Below are positions 38,601 through 51,439 of a stretch of DNA of 64,000 nucleotides, in pieces. Source of the stretch: Acanthosepion esculentum (taxonomy: Eukaryota; Mollusca; Cephalopoda; Sepiida; Sepiidae); the NCBI GenBank assembly GCA_964036315.1, contig OZ038480.1, positions 10,889,203-10,953,202 of the forward strand, written 5' to 3'. The number at the start of each line of letters is the position of its first letter. Position 1 is the stretch's first letter. The notes under the pieces were generated by a model. The model made no database searches. It saw only the letters and a list, made by a program, of their open reading frames with translations, and had not been told where the DNA came from. The translations under genes and the position numbers were made by a program.

Positions 38601-41600
38601 AACATAATTTTCTAAACAATGGTTTTCTGATAACTGCTTTGTTATAAACATTATTTGTAAACAATCTACAAGTGTTTTTCAAGTAATTGTTTGATCACAT
38701 TATGTATTATTATAAACATTATTTTGTAATCAATTCATTTGTGTTTGCAAATAACTCCTGGATCACATTATGTATGGCTATTGATATAATTCAAATCAAA
38801 ACAATTAAAATTATTTGGTTTTATATCAGACTCAAGATAGAGCTTTAAGTATGAATTTATTCAGAATCAATATGAGACCCTGAACAACTTGATTATAAAT
38901 AGCCAAAAAAATCTGACCCATCCACTGACTGCCAACCCATAATTCTAAGCAATAAACAAAATGCAACATTTCCTAAATTTTTGTATATTTCAGCAGCAAT
39001 TTCTCTTTTAAGCATGTCTGATTAAATAAATTACAAACATTATGTTTGCTTATTTTTAGCATAATCCATTCATATTCACGGATATTTTTCCATATGTTAC
39101 ATTCCTACATAAAAGAAAAAAACTCAATTGTGGATAATTTTTTCACATTCTAATGAACAATATAGCAAAACTGTCAGCCATTGTATTTAAATGCAAAAAG
39201 AAAAAATTCAGTAATGGATAGCTACACATAGTTTTTGCCTTACTAGTTGATGATCTCAGTAAGAGATGGAAAGTACTTGGGGAAATAAAAGCGATTTTCA
39301 CTGTTACAGTGCATTTCTTGCATCATTTGATTATAACACAAGGAAAAATATCCATGAATATGAACAGATTATGCTAAAAATAAGCAAATATAATGCTTGT
39401 AATTTATTTAATCAGACATTTCCTAAATTACATACTGCTAAAGAGAAATTTATAATCTTGATTTAACTTGATAACACTCTTCTCGGAGCCTTTTATAATA
39501 TGAGCATGATATAAAGATATATCAGTGGTTTGCTAAGGCCTACCACAAAATGAGTGGGGTATTTGAAACTAGTATTTCAACAGGTCAATACTTTAATGGC
39601 CAACATTTTACAAAGACTTTATCCATCAATTTTAAAAGAATGGATAACAGTAATTAAAAAAAACTGTTGGTTAAGAAGTTCAACATTGTTCAAGTGTATA
39701 AATCTTTTCTTTCTATATTTTGCTTTTGTGAGCATGGATTACAACTGATGAAGGTGTTAACAACAACAACAAAAATACAAAGAATAGATTTGAATATCCA
39801 AGAAATTTTGGATATGCTAATGGTTTCTCAAAGTTATTGACTGCTTACTGGGCAATCAATATTTGATTAACCAACAAGAATTATGATTGATTTCATTAAT
39901 ATCCTTCCTTCTTTAGGTGCCAAGCAAGATGCATTCTTGAGCAATCATGTCACTCTTTAATTCATGATTGACATTCATATAAGATTTTATGGAACATAAA
40001 GTGAGGGACCGGCTTCCTATTGTCATTAAGTATTAAATTGATCCTCCAGAATTACTACATATTAAAATTCTTCTTTAGATTATATGCGTGATGGACACTT
40101 GGACAATCATGTCTCTTTTCAATTAATGATTAACTTGGCAGAAGATTTTGTGCAATAGGTTGCCATTACTTTCTGTGGTAGACTAGTTACCAACCAAGGC
40201 TATAGGACAAAGCCTGTTCTGCTATTAAACCTATAGCTGGTGGGGGGAAGAGATGTATTCATACCTTTCCCAAGGATATTTGTGCATAAGTGAATGTAAT
40301 AAACTTGACTGGAATTCAAACTTGGCTCTCCAATTTTTCATTCCAAGCCATTATCTATTACACTCTTGCACATCAAAGCGTATGGCACTTGGTATTCTGT
40401 TACGAATGCAGATAGCCAAAATACGCATATACTGGGGTTAAGCTCCGCTTGACGACAGAAGAGGTCACGTGGGAGTCTCGAGGCATTTTGGGGAAGCAGG
40501 TCAATATGTCGACATGACCCAGACCCTTAGTAACAGATGTCTAGACAAGGGACCGGACGTGGGGTCATGAAGCAGCAGGAGCTGAAATTCGCGCCAGATG
40601 CAGGTCACGTGTGGATTAGAAAAATTCAGTTGCTATCTTGTCTCTGAAGGAGGAAGACACAAAATCACAGCTCTGATAACTGATAAAAGACTCATTTTGA
40701 TAATGACGGAACTTGTCTGATTCATCATAAGCAACTCCGGATAAGAAATATAAGGCTGTATATTTCTGTTTGTTAACTCCAGATGGAAGGAGATAAGTCG
40801 AGGTATTTATGAACGGATTATGCTAAAAATAAGCAAATATAACGCCTGTAATTTATTTAATCAGACATTTTCTAAATTACATACTGCTAAAGTGACATTT
40901 ATAATCATAATTTAACTTGATAACACTCTTCTCGAGGCCTTTTATAATATGAGCATGATATAAAGATATATCAGTGGTTTGCTAAGGCATATTCCAAAGC
41001 AGTCACCCATCTAGGTACTGATCAGGCTTGACGTTGCTTAACTTCAGTAATCAGACAAGAACTGGGAGAAACCATAAACATCAATTGTTAAGTGCAGGAT
41101 CAGATTTTATTAAAGAAATAAACAGATTTATTTTCTTTTTTTTTGAAACAAGAATAGTTATTTGATCTCATCAGCTAAATTATTTCACGTTGGAAGATCA
41201 GAAAGGGAGACCCCCCCTTTTTTTTTACACACCTCTCCACCAGACGCAGTTGCAGGTGATCCTCTTCAGCTAGGCTCGTCGTGCCAACTGCCTTCACCTC
41301 TGCATCTACACTTCTGTGCCAAGTCTGTTTTTGTCAACCCACTTTTCGCTTCCCTTGTGGATTCCGGTCAAGTGCCTGCCTGGTGACACAAGAAGCAAGC
41401 CATGCAGAATGTGTGGCCAATCAATCGCCATTTCCGTTTCTTGATGTCAATCTCAATTGAGGTTCGTCTGGTCCTGTCCCACAGTTGGTCGTTGGAGATG
41501 ACTTCTAGCGACCTCCCTCCTTAGTTCCTTTTTCTTTCTCCTCCAAATACAGAAGAACCACCTTTCTGGGAACCAGACGGAACATTTTCAAAATAATCTT

Positions 41601-44600
41601 TGTGAGTCAGCAGAAGAATTGCCTTTCTGAACATAAGCAGGCAGATTCTGAAAATATATGCAACGGTGCAAACACCTTACTGCTCTTTTGCTATTTCCAT
41701 GGAAAATATTCTGACAGCGACATTCTCTTATTCCACCAGTTCAGACATTTACAGCTAAGACCTGCCATACCATATACACAGGGATGAACCGTCCTTATTT
41801 GGTTTGTATTCCCTTGATAAGAAGAAATTTCCATTCCGACTGCTTCTTCCTAAATGTTGTTACTTTATGGAACAGACTCCTGAGAGGATACTTTCACAAA
41901 CATTACACTCTTAATCTCTTCAAGTACCAGGTCAACCATTACCTACTGTATGGATTTGTACTTACTTCCCCTTTCCATGTGCATACAACAACCTCATTTA
42001 GTAACACTCTACATTGAGTGACTTTTACGCCTTGTATTGGGTGAGCATTTAGTGTAAAAAAAGATCTTTTTCTGAACCAGAAGTGTTTCAATTTCTGTGA
42101 ATATATAAGGAAGACAATGCCATAGACCAGAATTTAAAATAAAAAACAAAACAAATATTTAAAATAAAAAAAGTTCTTACAATTTCTCCTAACTTACCTG
42201 AAAGCTGGATTTGATTGATTTTTTATCCCTATCAGGTGATGCTCTGTTGATTTCAGTGACACTGAAAAGATCAGCAAAAAAGGGGGGTTATTTTGCAGAA
42301 TTAAATACACATAAGCTTATATGAAAAATGGTTCTTGGTCTGCATAAGTATTTTTTCTTAATCATTTCACCCCAAATAAGGTGATAAATTCACTTAGCCA
42401 CAAGGGGTTATTGAGTGTGAAAAAATATGAAAAAAAAAAAATAGCCATGTCTGCCTTAAAGTGTTTACAATTCACTGGTGCATAGAGCGCAGTTTATTTG
42501 AGGTAAAGTCAGTTTACATTAAAAAAGAAATCAAACATAAATTTCTGTATGACTTTCATTAGAGAATATGCTAAAAAAAGAAGTTATGTACTAATTAAGT
42601 AAGCAGAATGAGTCATTTAGTGTTACAACAAGTTAATATTATTAACAATAAATAAAACATTCTGACTAAACAACTGATTAAAAACATTGCAATGTTGTCA
42701 TTCCTCAGGGTCAGATAAGAATATTGTATTACTCACAAAATGTATATTTTTATAATAACTTATTAAATACACTAACTAAAGTTTCATATTTACAATGGTT
42801 AATCCTGTGACAATATTACAATAAGTAAAAACTGAAATATTCAAATATATATATATATATACACATACATACACACACTGATCTGATCAAAAAGTATCAG
42901 AACTGGTGCTATAAAAATAAAACTACAACACATTAATTCAGCATTTAATCTCCTTCAAAGTAGTCTCCTTCTGAAAGAACACACTTTATTCAACATTGTG
43001 ATGGAAGCAATCCTGGAAATCCTTTTTTTGGGATAGCAACCAGCTGCCTTGTCACATTCTCTTGGATTTCCTTAACACATGTATTTACTAAGTTTGTTTA
43101 CATTGACACAAGACCAAATCTGTTGGTCTGCTCATGAGAACTGAACCCACTACAATAGGAATGATCTACAATATTAAAATATTAAATTTGAGGCATGAGG
43201 GGGGTGCTTCTGGCCAAGTGTGTGGGCTTCTCCATCATGCAGAGTTGTCCACTAAAATCAAATTCCCACAAATAACCTCGTCAAACTTGCTTTGACTGTG
43301 CCCTCTACCACTCTTCAGCACACCCAGCTGTGTCCACACCCAGACTCCTCTCTGACTCCTGCTCCCGATTCATCAGGAGTAGGGTGGGCCTTCACAGCCA
43401 TCTCCACCACCGCCACCAGGAGGAATAAGGAGAGAATGGAAATGCTCAGATGTGAGTGGGTGCTGACGATTTATTGATTTTGATAAATGTTAAATAATTA
43501 CAAACAATTTTTTCATTCAAACAATTCTCTGAAATCTTAAACTCAACCATTTTTATCTGAGTTTTGAATTTTCAACTATTCGCATTCTATACAAGAATTT
43601 GCAAGCTGGTCTTCTGACAGGCACAACTGGAAAAAAAAACTCATTCTATAAACTGTTATTATGTCAAATATGAATTATTAATTTTGATAAATGTTAAATA
43701 GTTACAAATAATTTTTTAACTTCAACATTGCCTCCACTGGGTGGGTCACATGTCTAGAATGCATCCCACTTGACTCGATTGCCTCCACTGGGTGGGTCAC
43801 ATGTCTAGAATGCATCCCACTTGACCCGCGTGTATCATCCTGTCTGGAGAACTTACCAGCAGCAAGTGGCTACATGGAGACCCAAAACAATGCTTCAAGA
43901 TCAGTTGAAAACATCCCTGACACAGGCCAATATCGACCCTGAGACCTGGGAAACCGTTGCTGCAAATCGACCTTCCTGGCATAGGACCATCTGAAGGGGG
44001 CAGTGAGATTTTTTTTTTAAGTCCAACAAGAGGGTCCAACTCATCCAGTCACATCCATCACCTACACACCTCTGCGACTCCTGCTCACGACTCATCAGGA
44101 GTAGGCTGGGCCTTCACAGCCATATCTGCCACCACCACCAGAGGGGAGAATGGGAATAAGGAGAGTGGATGACAACCCTGATGCTCAGATGCAAGCGAGT
44201 ACCCACTAGACAATACTAACTTACTAACCACTGATCTAGCAAGTTTTGTAAACAAAATCAAATTAGCTAGTCAATACAGATAATTTTATTTCTTTTCGGA
44301 ATTTCAAGAAAATACAAGATTATCCTTCATTATTTATTATCATCAGTTATTGTGCGTCCATTGCTGGACAAGTCCTTTCCCAACTTATTCCATAACAAAT
44401 ATGACCAAAAACATCCTCCCCCCTTGCACACTGAATGTATCAGAATAAGCCAGAGCAGACTTGGAAACTGGTCAAGTGAAGGTAGCCACACTATTCTTAC
44501 CAAATAGAAAAGTAGTTGTATTAAGAAACAAAATAAACCTTAAGTGTAAAAAAAGAAGAAATGTTTGCTTACAGAACATTTGCTGAATCCACAACCGAAA

Positions 44601-47600
44601 TTCTTGATTGTGAATCATCTCTGGGAATTGCTGACTGTGATCTGGTTCCTTGAGAACCAAAAGACAGACCCAATTCCTTTTCCTCATCAGAAACATGTGG
44701 AATAATATGGCTCTGTGATCCAGTCTGGAGATAAGAATTCTTTTCCTGTGAAGCAGAGGCGTCATTTTTCTGCGAATCTGGAAGTGTATGTTGGGATTCC
44801 TCTTTCTGAGAGTGAGCTGACACATCTGAAGATTTTTCTTTCTCTGACAAGCTTTGAGAATTCTTTTTCTGAAATTCAATAGATATGTCCAAAGGGTTTC
44901 TCACCATGCCTTGGGAATCCTCTTTCTGTGATCCATGCATTAAGCCCCAAGAATTTCCTTTCTGAGACTTGCTCACTTTATCTGAGGAGTCTTCTTTTTG
45001 CGATAGAGACAACACACCTTGGGAATTACCAGTCTGTGACTGTTCCCTTTGTGCAAGAGATGGCATACTCTGAGAATTCCCTTTCAGAGAATTATTTGTT
45101 GCTTGAAGTTGTTCTCTCTCCAAGAGAGGCGGCATTACTTGAGAATCTTTGTTTTGTGAATTACCTGGCATATCTTTGGTGTTCTTTTTCTGTGAGTCAG
45201 TTAATATGTCTTGGGAATTTTCTCTTTCAGAAGTTTTCTCTTTCTGTTTTACACCGAAAATAGCCTGAGAATCACTCATTTGAGGGACATGCATATCTGA
45301 AGAGCTCTCTTTCTGTGACCCCATTGTCACATCTTGTGAGTCCTCTATCTTCAATTCAATTAAAATGTCTGATGAAGCCTCATTTAGTTTCAATTCTTTT
45401 GGGAACTTATCTTCTTTCTGAGATCCGAGCAATATACTTTCAGATGTTTTTCCCGCTGATCCACTTTCCTTTTCTAGTATGTCTTTATTTTGCGATTCCA
45501 ACGTCTGAGAGTTCCTCTCTTGAGAACCAGAAATTGGTGTTTGATTCTTTTGTTCTTGTGAACCATGGAAATGTTCCTGTTGCGACGTTGTTGTTGTTGT
45601 TAGTAGCAGTGGTGATGTGTTTTGGGAAATCTTTTTCTGAGTGTCACTAGTTCTTTCTATGCTTTTTGCAGTATTAGAATTCATATCTGGCAAATTATAT
45701 TCTTGTGACTCAGAAGAATCCTCTTTCTGAAAAATATGTGCCACATTTTGAGAATAACCCTTTTGTGATTCATCAGGGGAATCTCTTTTCTGGGAACTAT
45801 GTGCCACATTTTGAGAATAACCCTTTTGTGATTCATCAGGGGAATCCATTTTCTGGGAACTATGTGCCAAATTTTGAGAATAGCCCTTTTGTGATTCATC
45901 AGGGGAATCCATTTTCTGGGAACTATGTGCCAAATTTTGAGAATAACCCTTTTGTGACTTATCAGGGGAATCCCTTTTCTGGGAACTATGTGCCACATTT
46001 TGAGAATAGCCCTTTTGTGATTCATCAGAGGAATCCCTTTTCTGGGAACTATGTGCCACATTTTGAGAATAACCCTTTTGTGACTCATCAGGGGAATCCC
46101 TTTTCTGGGAACTATGTGCCACATTTTGAGAATAACCCTTTTGTGACTCATCAGGGGAATCCCTTTTCTGGGAACTTTGTGCCAAATTTTGAGAATAACC
46201 CTTTTGTGACTTATCAGGGGAATCCCTTTTCTGGGAACTATGTGCCACATTTTGAGAATAACCCTTTTGTGATTCATTAGGGGAATCTCTTTTCTGGGAA
46301 CTATGTGCCACATTTTGAGAATAACCCTTTTGTGATTCATCAGGGGAATCCCTTTTCTGGGAACTATGTGCTACATTTTGAGAATAACCCTTTTGTGATT
46401 CATCAGGGGAATCCCTTTTCTGGGAACTATGTGCCACATTTTGAGAATAACCCTTTTGTGATTCATCAGGGGAATCCCTTTTCTGGGAACTATGTGCCAC
46501 ATTTTGAGAATAACCCTTTTGTGACTCATCAGGGGAATCCCTTTTCTGGGAACTACGTGCCACATTTTGAGAATAAACTTTCTGTGGCTCAGCAGGAGAA
46601 TCTCTTTTTTGTGTGCCAAGCCATCTATCTTGAGATCCCATTTTATAAATCTTTGGGATTACAATTGTTGAATCTTTTTCCTGTGAATCAGGTAAGATAT
46701 TTGGAAATTTGTTTTTCTGTGAATCTGTCATTTCAGAAAGACCTTCTTGGGATTGAAGAGTCTTAGGGTCAGTTACTTTCTCTTCAGATTTCATTTTGTA
46801 TTGAGCAGATAATATCCCTTGTGAGACATCTTGTTGAGAAGTGCCTGAAGGCTTTGATTTAACAGAAGTGGAAGAGCTCCTTTCAATGTGTGTTTCATCT
46901 TTAGAAATTTGCAATGGTGAATGAGCACTTGAAGGCAGGATAAGTTTAAACTTGACTTCTACAAAATAAAAGAAAAAGGAAAAATGAAGAAGTATTTGTG
47001 TTATGATAAACTGAAGTCCAAATACTGCAGGAAGACCATTAAACAAAGTTATTAAAATCTAAGGAAGTAAAGTGCATCCTTATATGATTTTTCAAAAAAT
47101 TCCCTTTTTAGACATTTTTTTTTTTGATAGAATGATGAGAGACCAAACAGGTAACAAGATATACAAGGGACAAAAATACAATATTCAATAAGAATATTTT
47201 AATTAGCTACAATTTGATCTGTATGGTTAATATTTAACACTAAAGAAAGTGCATTTATAAAGAAGATTATATTGAAAATTAAATACTGTGTAAAATAAAA
47301 GTTTTTTTTTCTTCAATATTAAGCAATGGAACTATTTAGTGAAATTGAATAACAGACAAACCATCACTGCTGTTATCTTTCGGTGTTGCAGGGCTTTGAG
47401 AAATACTCATTTTACCACTGAAACTGCTCCTCTGAGAAGCTGCATCCTTACAACTTTCTGTCTGTGTGTTAAAACTCAGATGCAGGTTTAAATCTTCACT
47501 TTCAGACACAATGCTGGAATTATCTACCAAAAGAAACCATGCAAAAAATTAATAAACTATTATTCTGTATGTTACTTTAATATTGGAAATGTACTTTTCT

Positions 47601-49404
47601 CATTGTGGGTAACATCATTTATTTGTCATCTTTGGTCATCCATACTTCACAGTCTCAGGAAATAATTGGTAAATATGTTTCATTACATATCGGTAAGGAA
47701 AGCTAACTCAATACCCTTGAGCAGAATTAACGGATTTTATGTATTACAAAGCAACTGACATCTGTTTTTACAAAAACATTGATTAATAGATTTTTAACAA
47801 GCAAATTCCTTATTTAGTGGATAGAGATATACAATGCCTAAATGGTTATCAATATGATAAATAGGTGGGATGTATAGAGTTTGAATTCTAGCTGAGACAA
47901 CTTTTGACTATTCTTTGCTAATACCTGTGGGAAACGGATTAACTCACTCCTTGTGATCTATCTCATCTCCAATTAACCTAATCAATGTCTCATCACCTGC
48001 ATGTCTTGATAGTTAAGAAAAAAAAGTGGAGGAGTAAAAACTGGGGTAAACCAAACCCCACATTATTTAATGATAGATTTTTAACAAAATATTGTTGTTA
48101 TTATTCAATTATTGGTTAAATTCTGAAAAGGTTTATAAGCAGAAACCATAAAAACCTATTTAAAAAAAAACATTAATTTTATGAGTTTGCATTGTCAGAT
48201 AAATTTGAGAATGTGATATATATTTTTTATGACCTCTAGACCCAGGGAAGCATAACCTCCACAAGGCACTTGATGTAAGCCTCTGGGTTGTGTCTGAGGC
48301 CCTGTGGAAAGATGAATGGAGGCATAACATCACCATCACTAGTGATCACACCAAACACCTTTGTAATCACCATTAGATTCATCCAACTCTTTCTGTATCC
48401 TCTATATTGTTCTCAGATTGATACCCAAAAAATATGAAATGTTCGTATTGGAGCTTCTGGCACAAATGCCAAGCAGTACAGCATGCTGTTTTCAAATTTC
48501 TGGCAGAGTGAATTGTGTCAGAGTGTTCTTTTTCCTCACAGACAGTGCCCAACTGACTTTACTATAATGTGCAATTGACAAAATCAAAAACAAACAATAC
48601 ACAAGCACAAAATTAAAAATATAAAATGGCGATGATTTACCATCGCATCCTGTATCTCTATCTATAAAAGGCAGGATGACTGTGTGTGTGTGTAATGAAT
48701 TTGCACCAAAATTTACATGCACGTGCTCCAAGTTAGCGGGAAGGCCAAGACCGACTTTGCATTTCCCAACTCCCATCGATAGTGGAAATAATCGATTTTT
48801 TTCATGCTTCTACGGCAGTTTTCATGTAGTTTGCAGCCATTTTCTACTGTCCAGAGTGAGAGCCTATAGCTGGCTGCCACGAATACGCAGGAAGATTCTC
48901 TTAGCCAGCGTGAGAGCCAACAGCTGACTGACATGAATGTTAACTAGCATGCTAGAATGCAAAAAAAATCGATAGCTGCATCCATCACAAGTGGGAAAAA
49001 TTTAAATCTGCATGGCACTTTACTCCAATTGGCTCATTCGCTTGCTTAAACTCAACGTTGATTCTGATTCCACAGAACTGAGTTGGGTGTGAAAAAGTAT
49101 TTGTTGTTAACATTCTTTTTTCATTCGGTTTTTCCAGTTACAAGTCCTTTTTTAAAGCTGATCGTTTTGTGTTCATTTTGTTTAGTTCTTTTTACGTAAC
49201 AGATTTAATGTTTAGTATAGAGCTTAGAAAAAATTCGCAGTGTGAGATAGGCAAGAAGTAAGACATGTAGCAACATCAGCACGGCAAAGGGCACTCCTTT
49301 AAAGGCAAAGAAGGGCAAAAATATTTTAAGTCAAGTGATAGCGATTGCTGTATGAGTCGTACGATTTTTTAATCAAGCACGGGCAACGCCGGGCCATGCT
49401 GCTA

Positions 49405-49472
<68 letters not shown>

Positions 49473-50574
49473 ATATATGTATATATGTGTGACTGTACAC
49501 TTATATCTGTAGGCAGTTCTTATTTTCTTTCACCTAATGTATAATAAGGCGTATATCGACTTATATGATAAAAATATATATTTTTATATATGTTTATGTC
49601 TTTGGAATTTTCGTTTTTTATATATTAGATAATGTTATTTTTAAACGTATATCTGTTTTAATGTCCTTTCTTTCCATATTCTTTGTTTCTCTGTTCTATT
49701 TGACCATTTTTATCTATGTATATTTGCCCGTATAAGTTATATTTTAATAAGTGGTTAGAATTAGTTTAATAACACTTTCAGTCTTGAATATTTCTTGGTT
49801 GTTGTATCAGACTGTCTAGGTCAATGTATGTGGATGTGTGTACATGTATTTATCGGTGTCTATGTGTATAGAAAATGCATGCACATTTAATTGTGTATGT
49901 ATGTGAGTGTTCGTTTTTTTTTAAGGGGGGGGTATAAAGGGCTGTGGAGATGTTTTCTCTTTTGTCACCTTTTTGTGTGTGTGTGTATATATCTAAATAT
50001 GTCTGGGTGCTTATGTATTATAATCTGAGTGTGTTTGTATTGTCTTACGCGAGAGGTTAGCATCCCACTCACACACTTGGAATTAAAATGTATCCATTTT
50101 GTCAGGAAGACCAGTCGATCTTAACATCTAACATAATTTCAATGAAAAAATAAATTGAATAACATATGTATTTTTTCTTTTCTCCTCAGTAATTTTATAA
50201 TTTTAAACTTAATAGAGATTAACGTTAGATTTTAAAATTGGTAATTTTTTACTTTTAATTTAAAATTTTATCATATAATTTAATACATATTGGTTAGAAT
50301 AAATTCTATTTTAGTATAACCCCAACTTTAAAGCTTTTAATAGCTATTATAACCTTACTTTGTTGTCAAGTTTTTTGAATTCTCATATACTTGTATTTTA
50401 AATGGTCATTCCAGCTTATGTAACAGTTTTCCCCTTGCGAAGGATCATTAATTAATTTGAAACTTTTAAAACCCTTTATTCTATATTCAACATCATCACT
50501 TGATAAGACACCAGGTGTTGAAACAAAATGGCTATTTTTGTAGTGATTTTATAACATATTTATGTTATAATTTT

Positions 50575-50623
<49 letters not shown>

Positions 50624-51297
50624 TTACATAAACCCTACACACTATACAAAATGAATATGTATGTATATGTACTATTTCCTTGTAATAAAACAATACATAT
50701 GTATGGAGAAGGAATATATATAAGCATACTAGCAAACATACACACAAACTACATAAAAAGGGAGAAATGTTTAAAAAGATACAGAGGACATAAAGAACAA
50801 AAACCTGCTTCCTTTAACCTTTCTTTGACCAATCTTAATTGTTTTATTACACTTTAAGCAAAGGAATATTTTTCCACCAGTCACAAGAAGAATTTGGATT
50901 ACTACCACACACAAAAGACAATTGTTAAATGTAAGAAAAAAAGTAATTCCTTTAAACAATATGCGGAAATAAACATTCTTTGCCTGATGAAGATCACAAG
51001 ACCCGAAACACATGTAGCAAAAAATATGGAAAATAAAGAATAATATATATATATATATATTTAAAAAATCCACATTATAACCAAAAAAAGTTTGAGGCTT
51101 TTGCTTTCTCTTTAAAATATACACTTTTCTCTTTTCAACTATAATCTCTCCCTTACATATACATAAATAATTGTGTGTGTAGACAATTGTTTAAAATTTA
51201 CTATATTTTTTTATTGGGGAGACTTGTCACTATCAGGGATAGAGTATTTGTATGTGTAGACTGTATGGTGGCTGGCAGTGTTGATTACTACATCCAC

Positions 51298-51355
<58 letters not shown>

Positions 51356-51398
51356 CATGAATCATTCATACAAAAAATTGAACTGCACCACATACTTG

Positions 51399-51439
<41 letters not shown>

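Noticed and set aside
40398..40990. Complete LTR with tattc target duplication
   Set aside because: The right 185 bp of the interval exist separately at 39.36-39.54 kb as part of another repeat, so the matching 5-bp flank is probably chance.
45705..46766. Long plus-strand open frames (repeating NPFSGN and VPHFEN units) across the SQ array
   Set aside because: They mirror the 63-bp coding repeat, whose length keeps several frames open. The minus frame alone continues into non-repetitive coding sequence and has matching splice sites.
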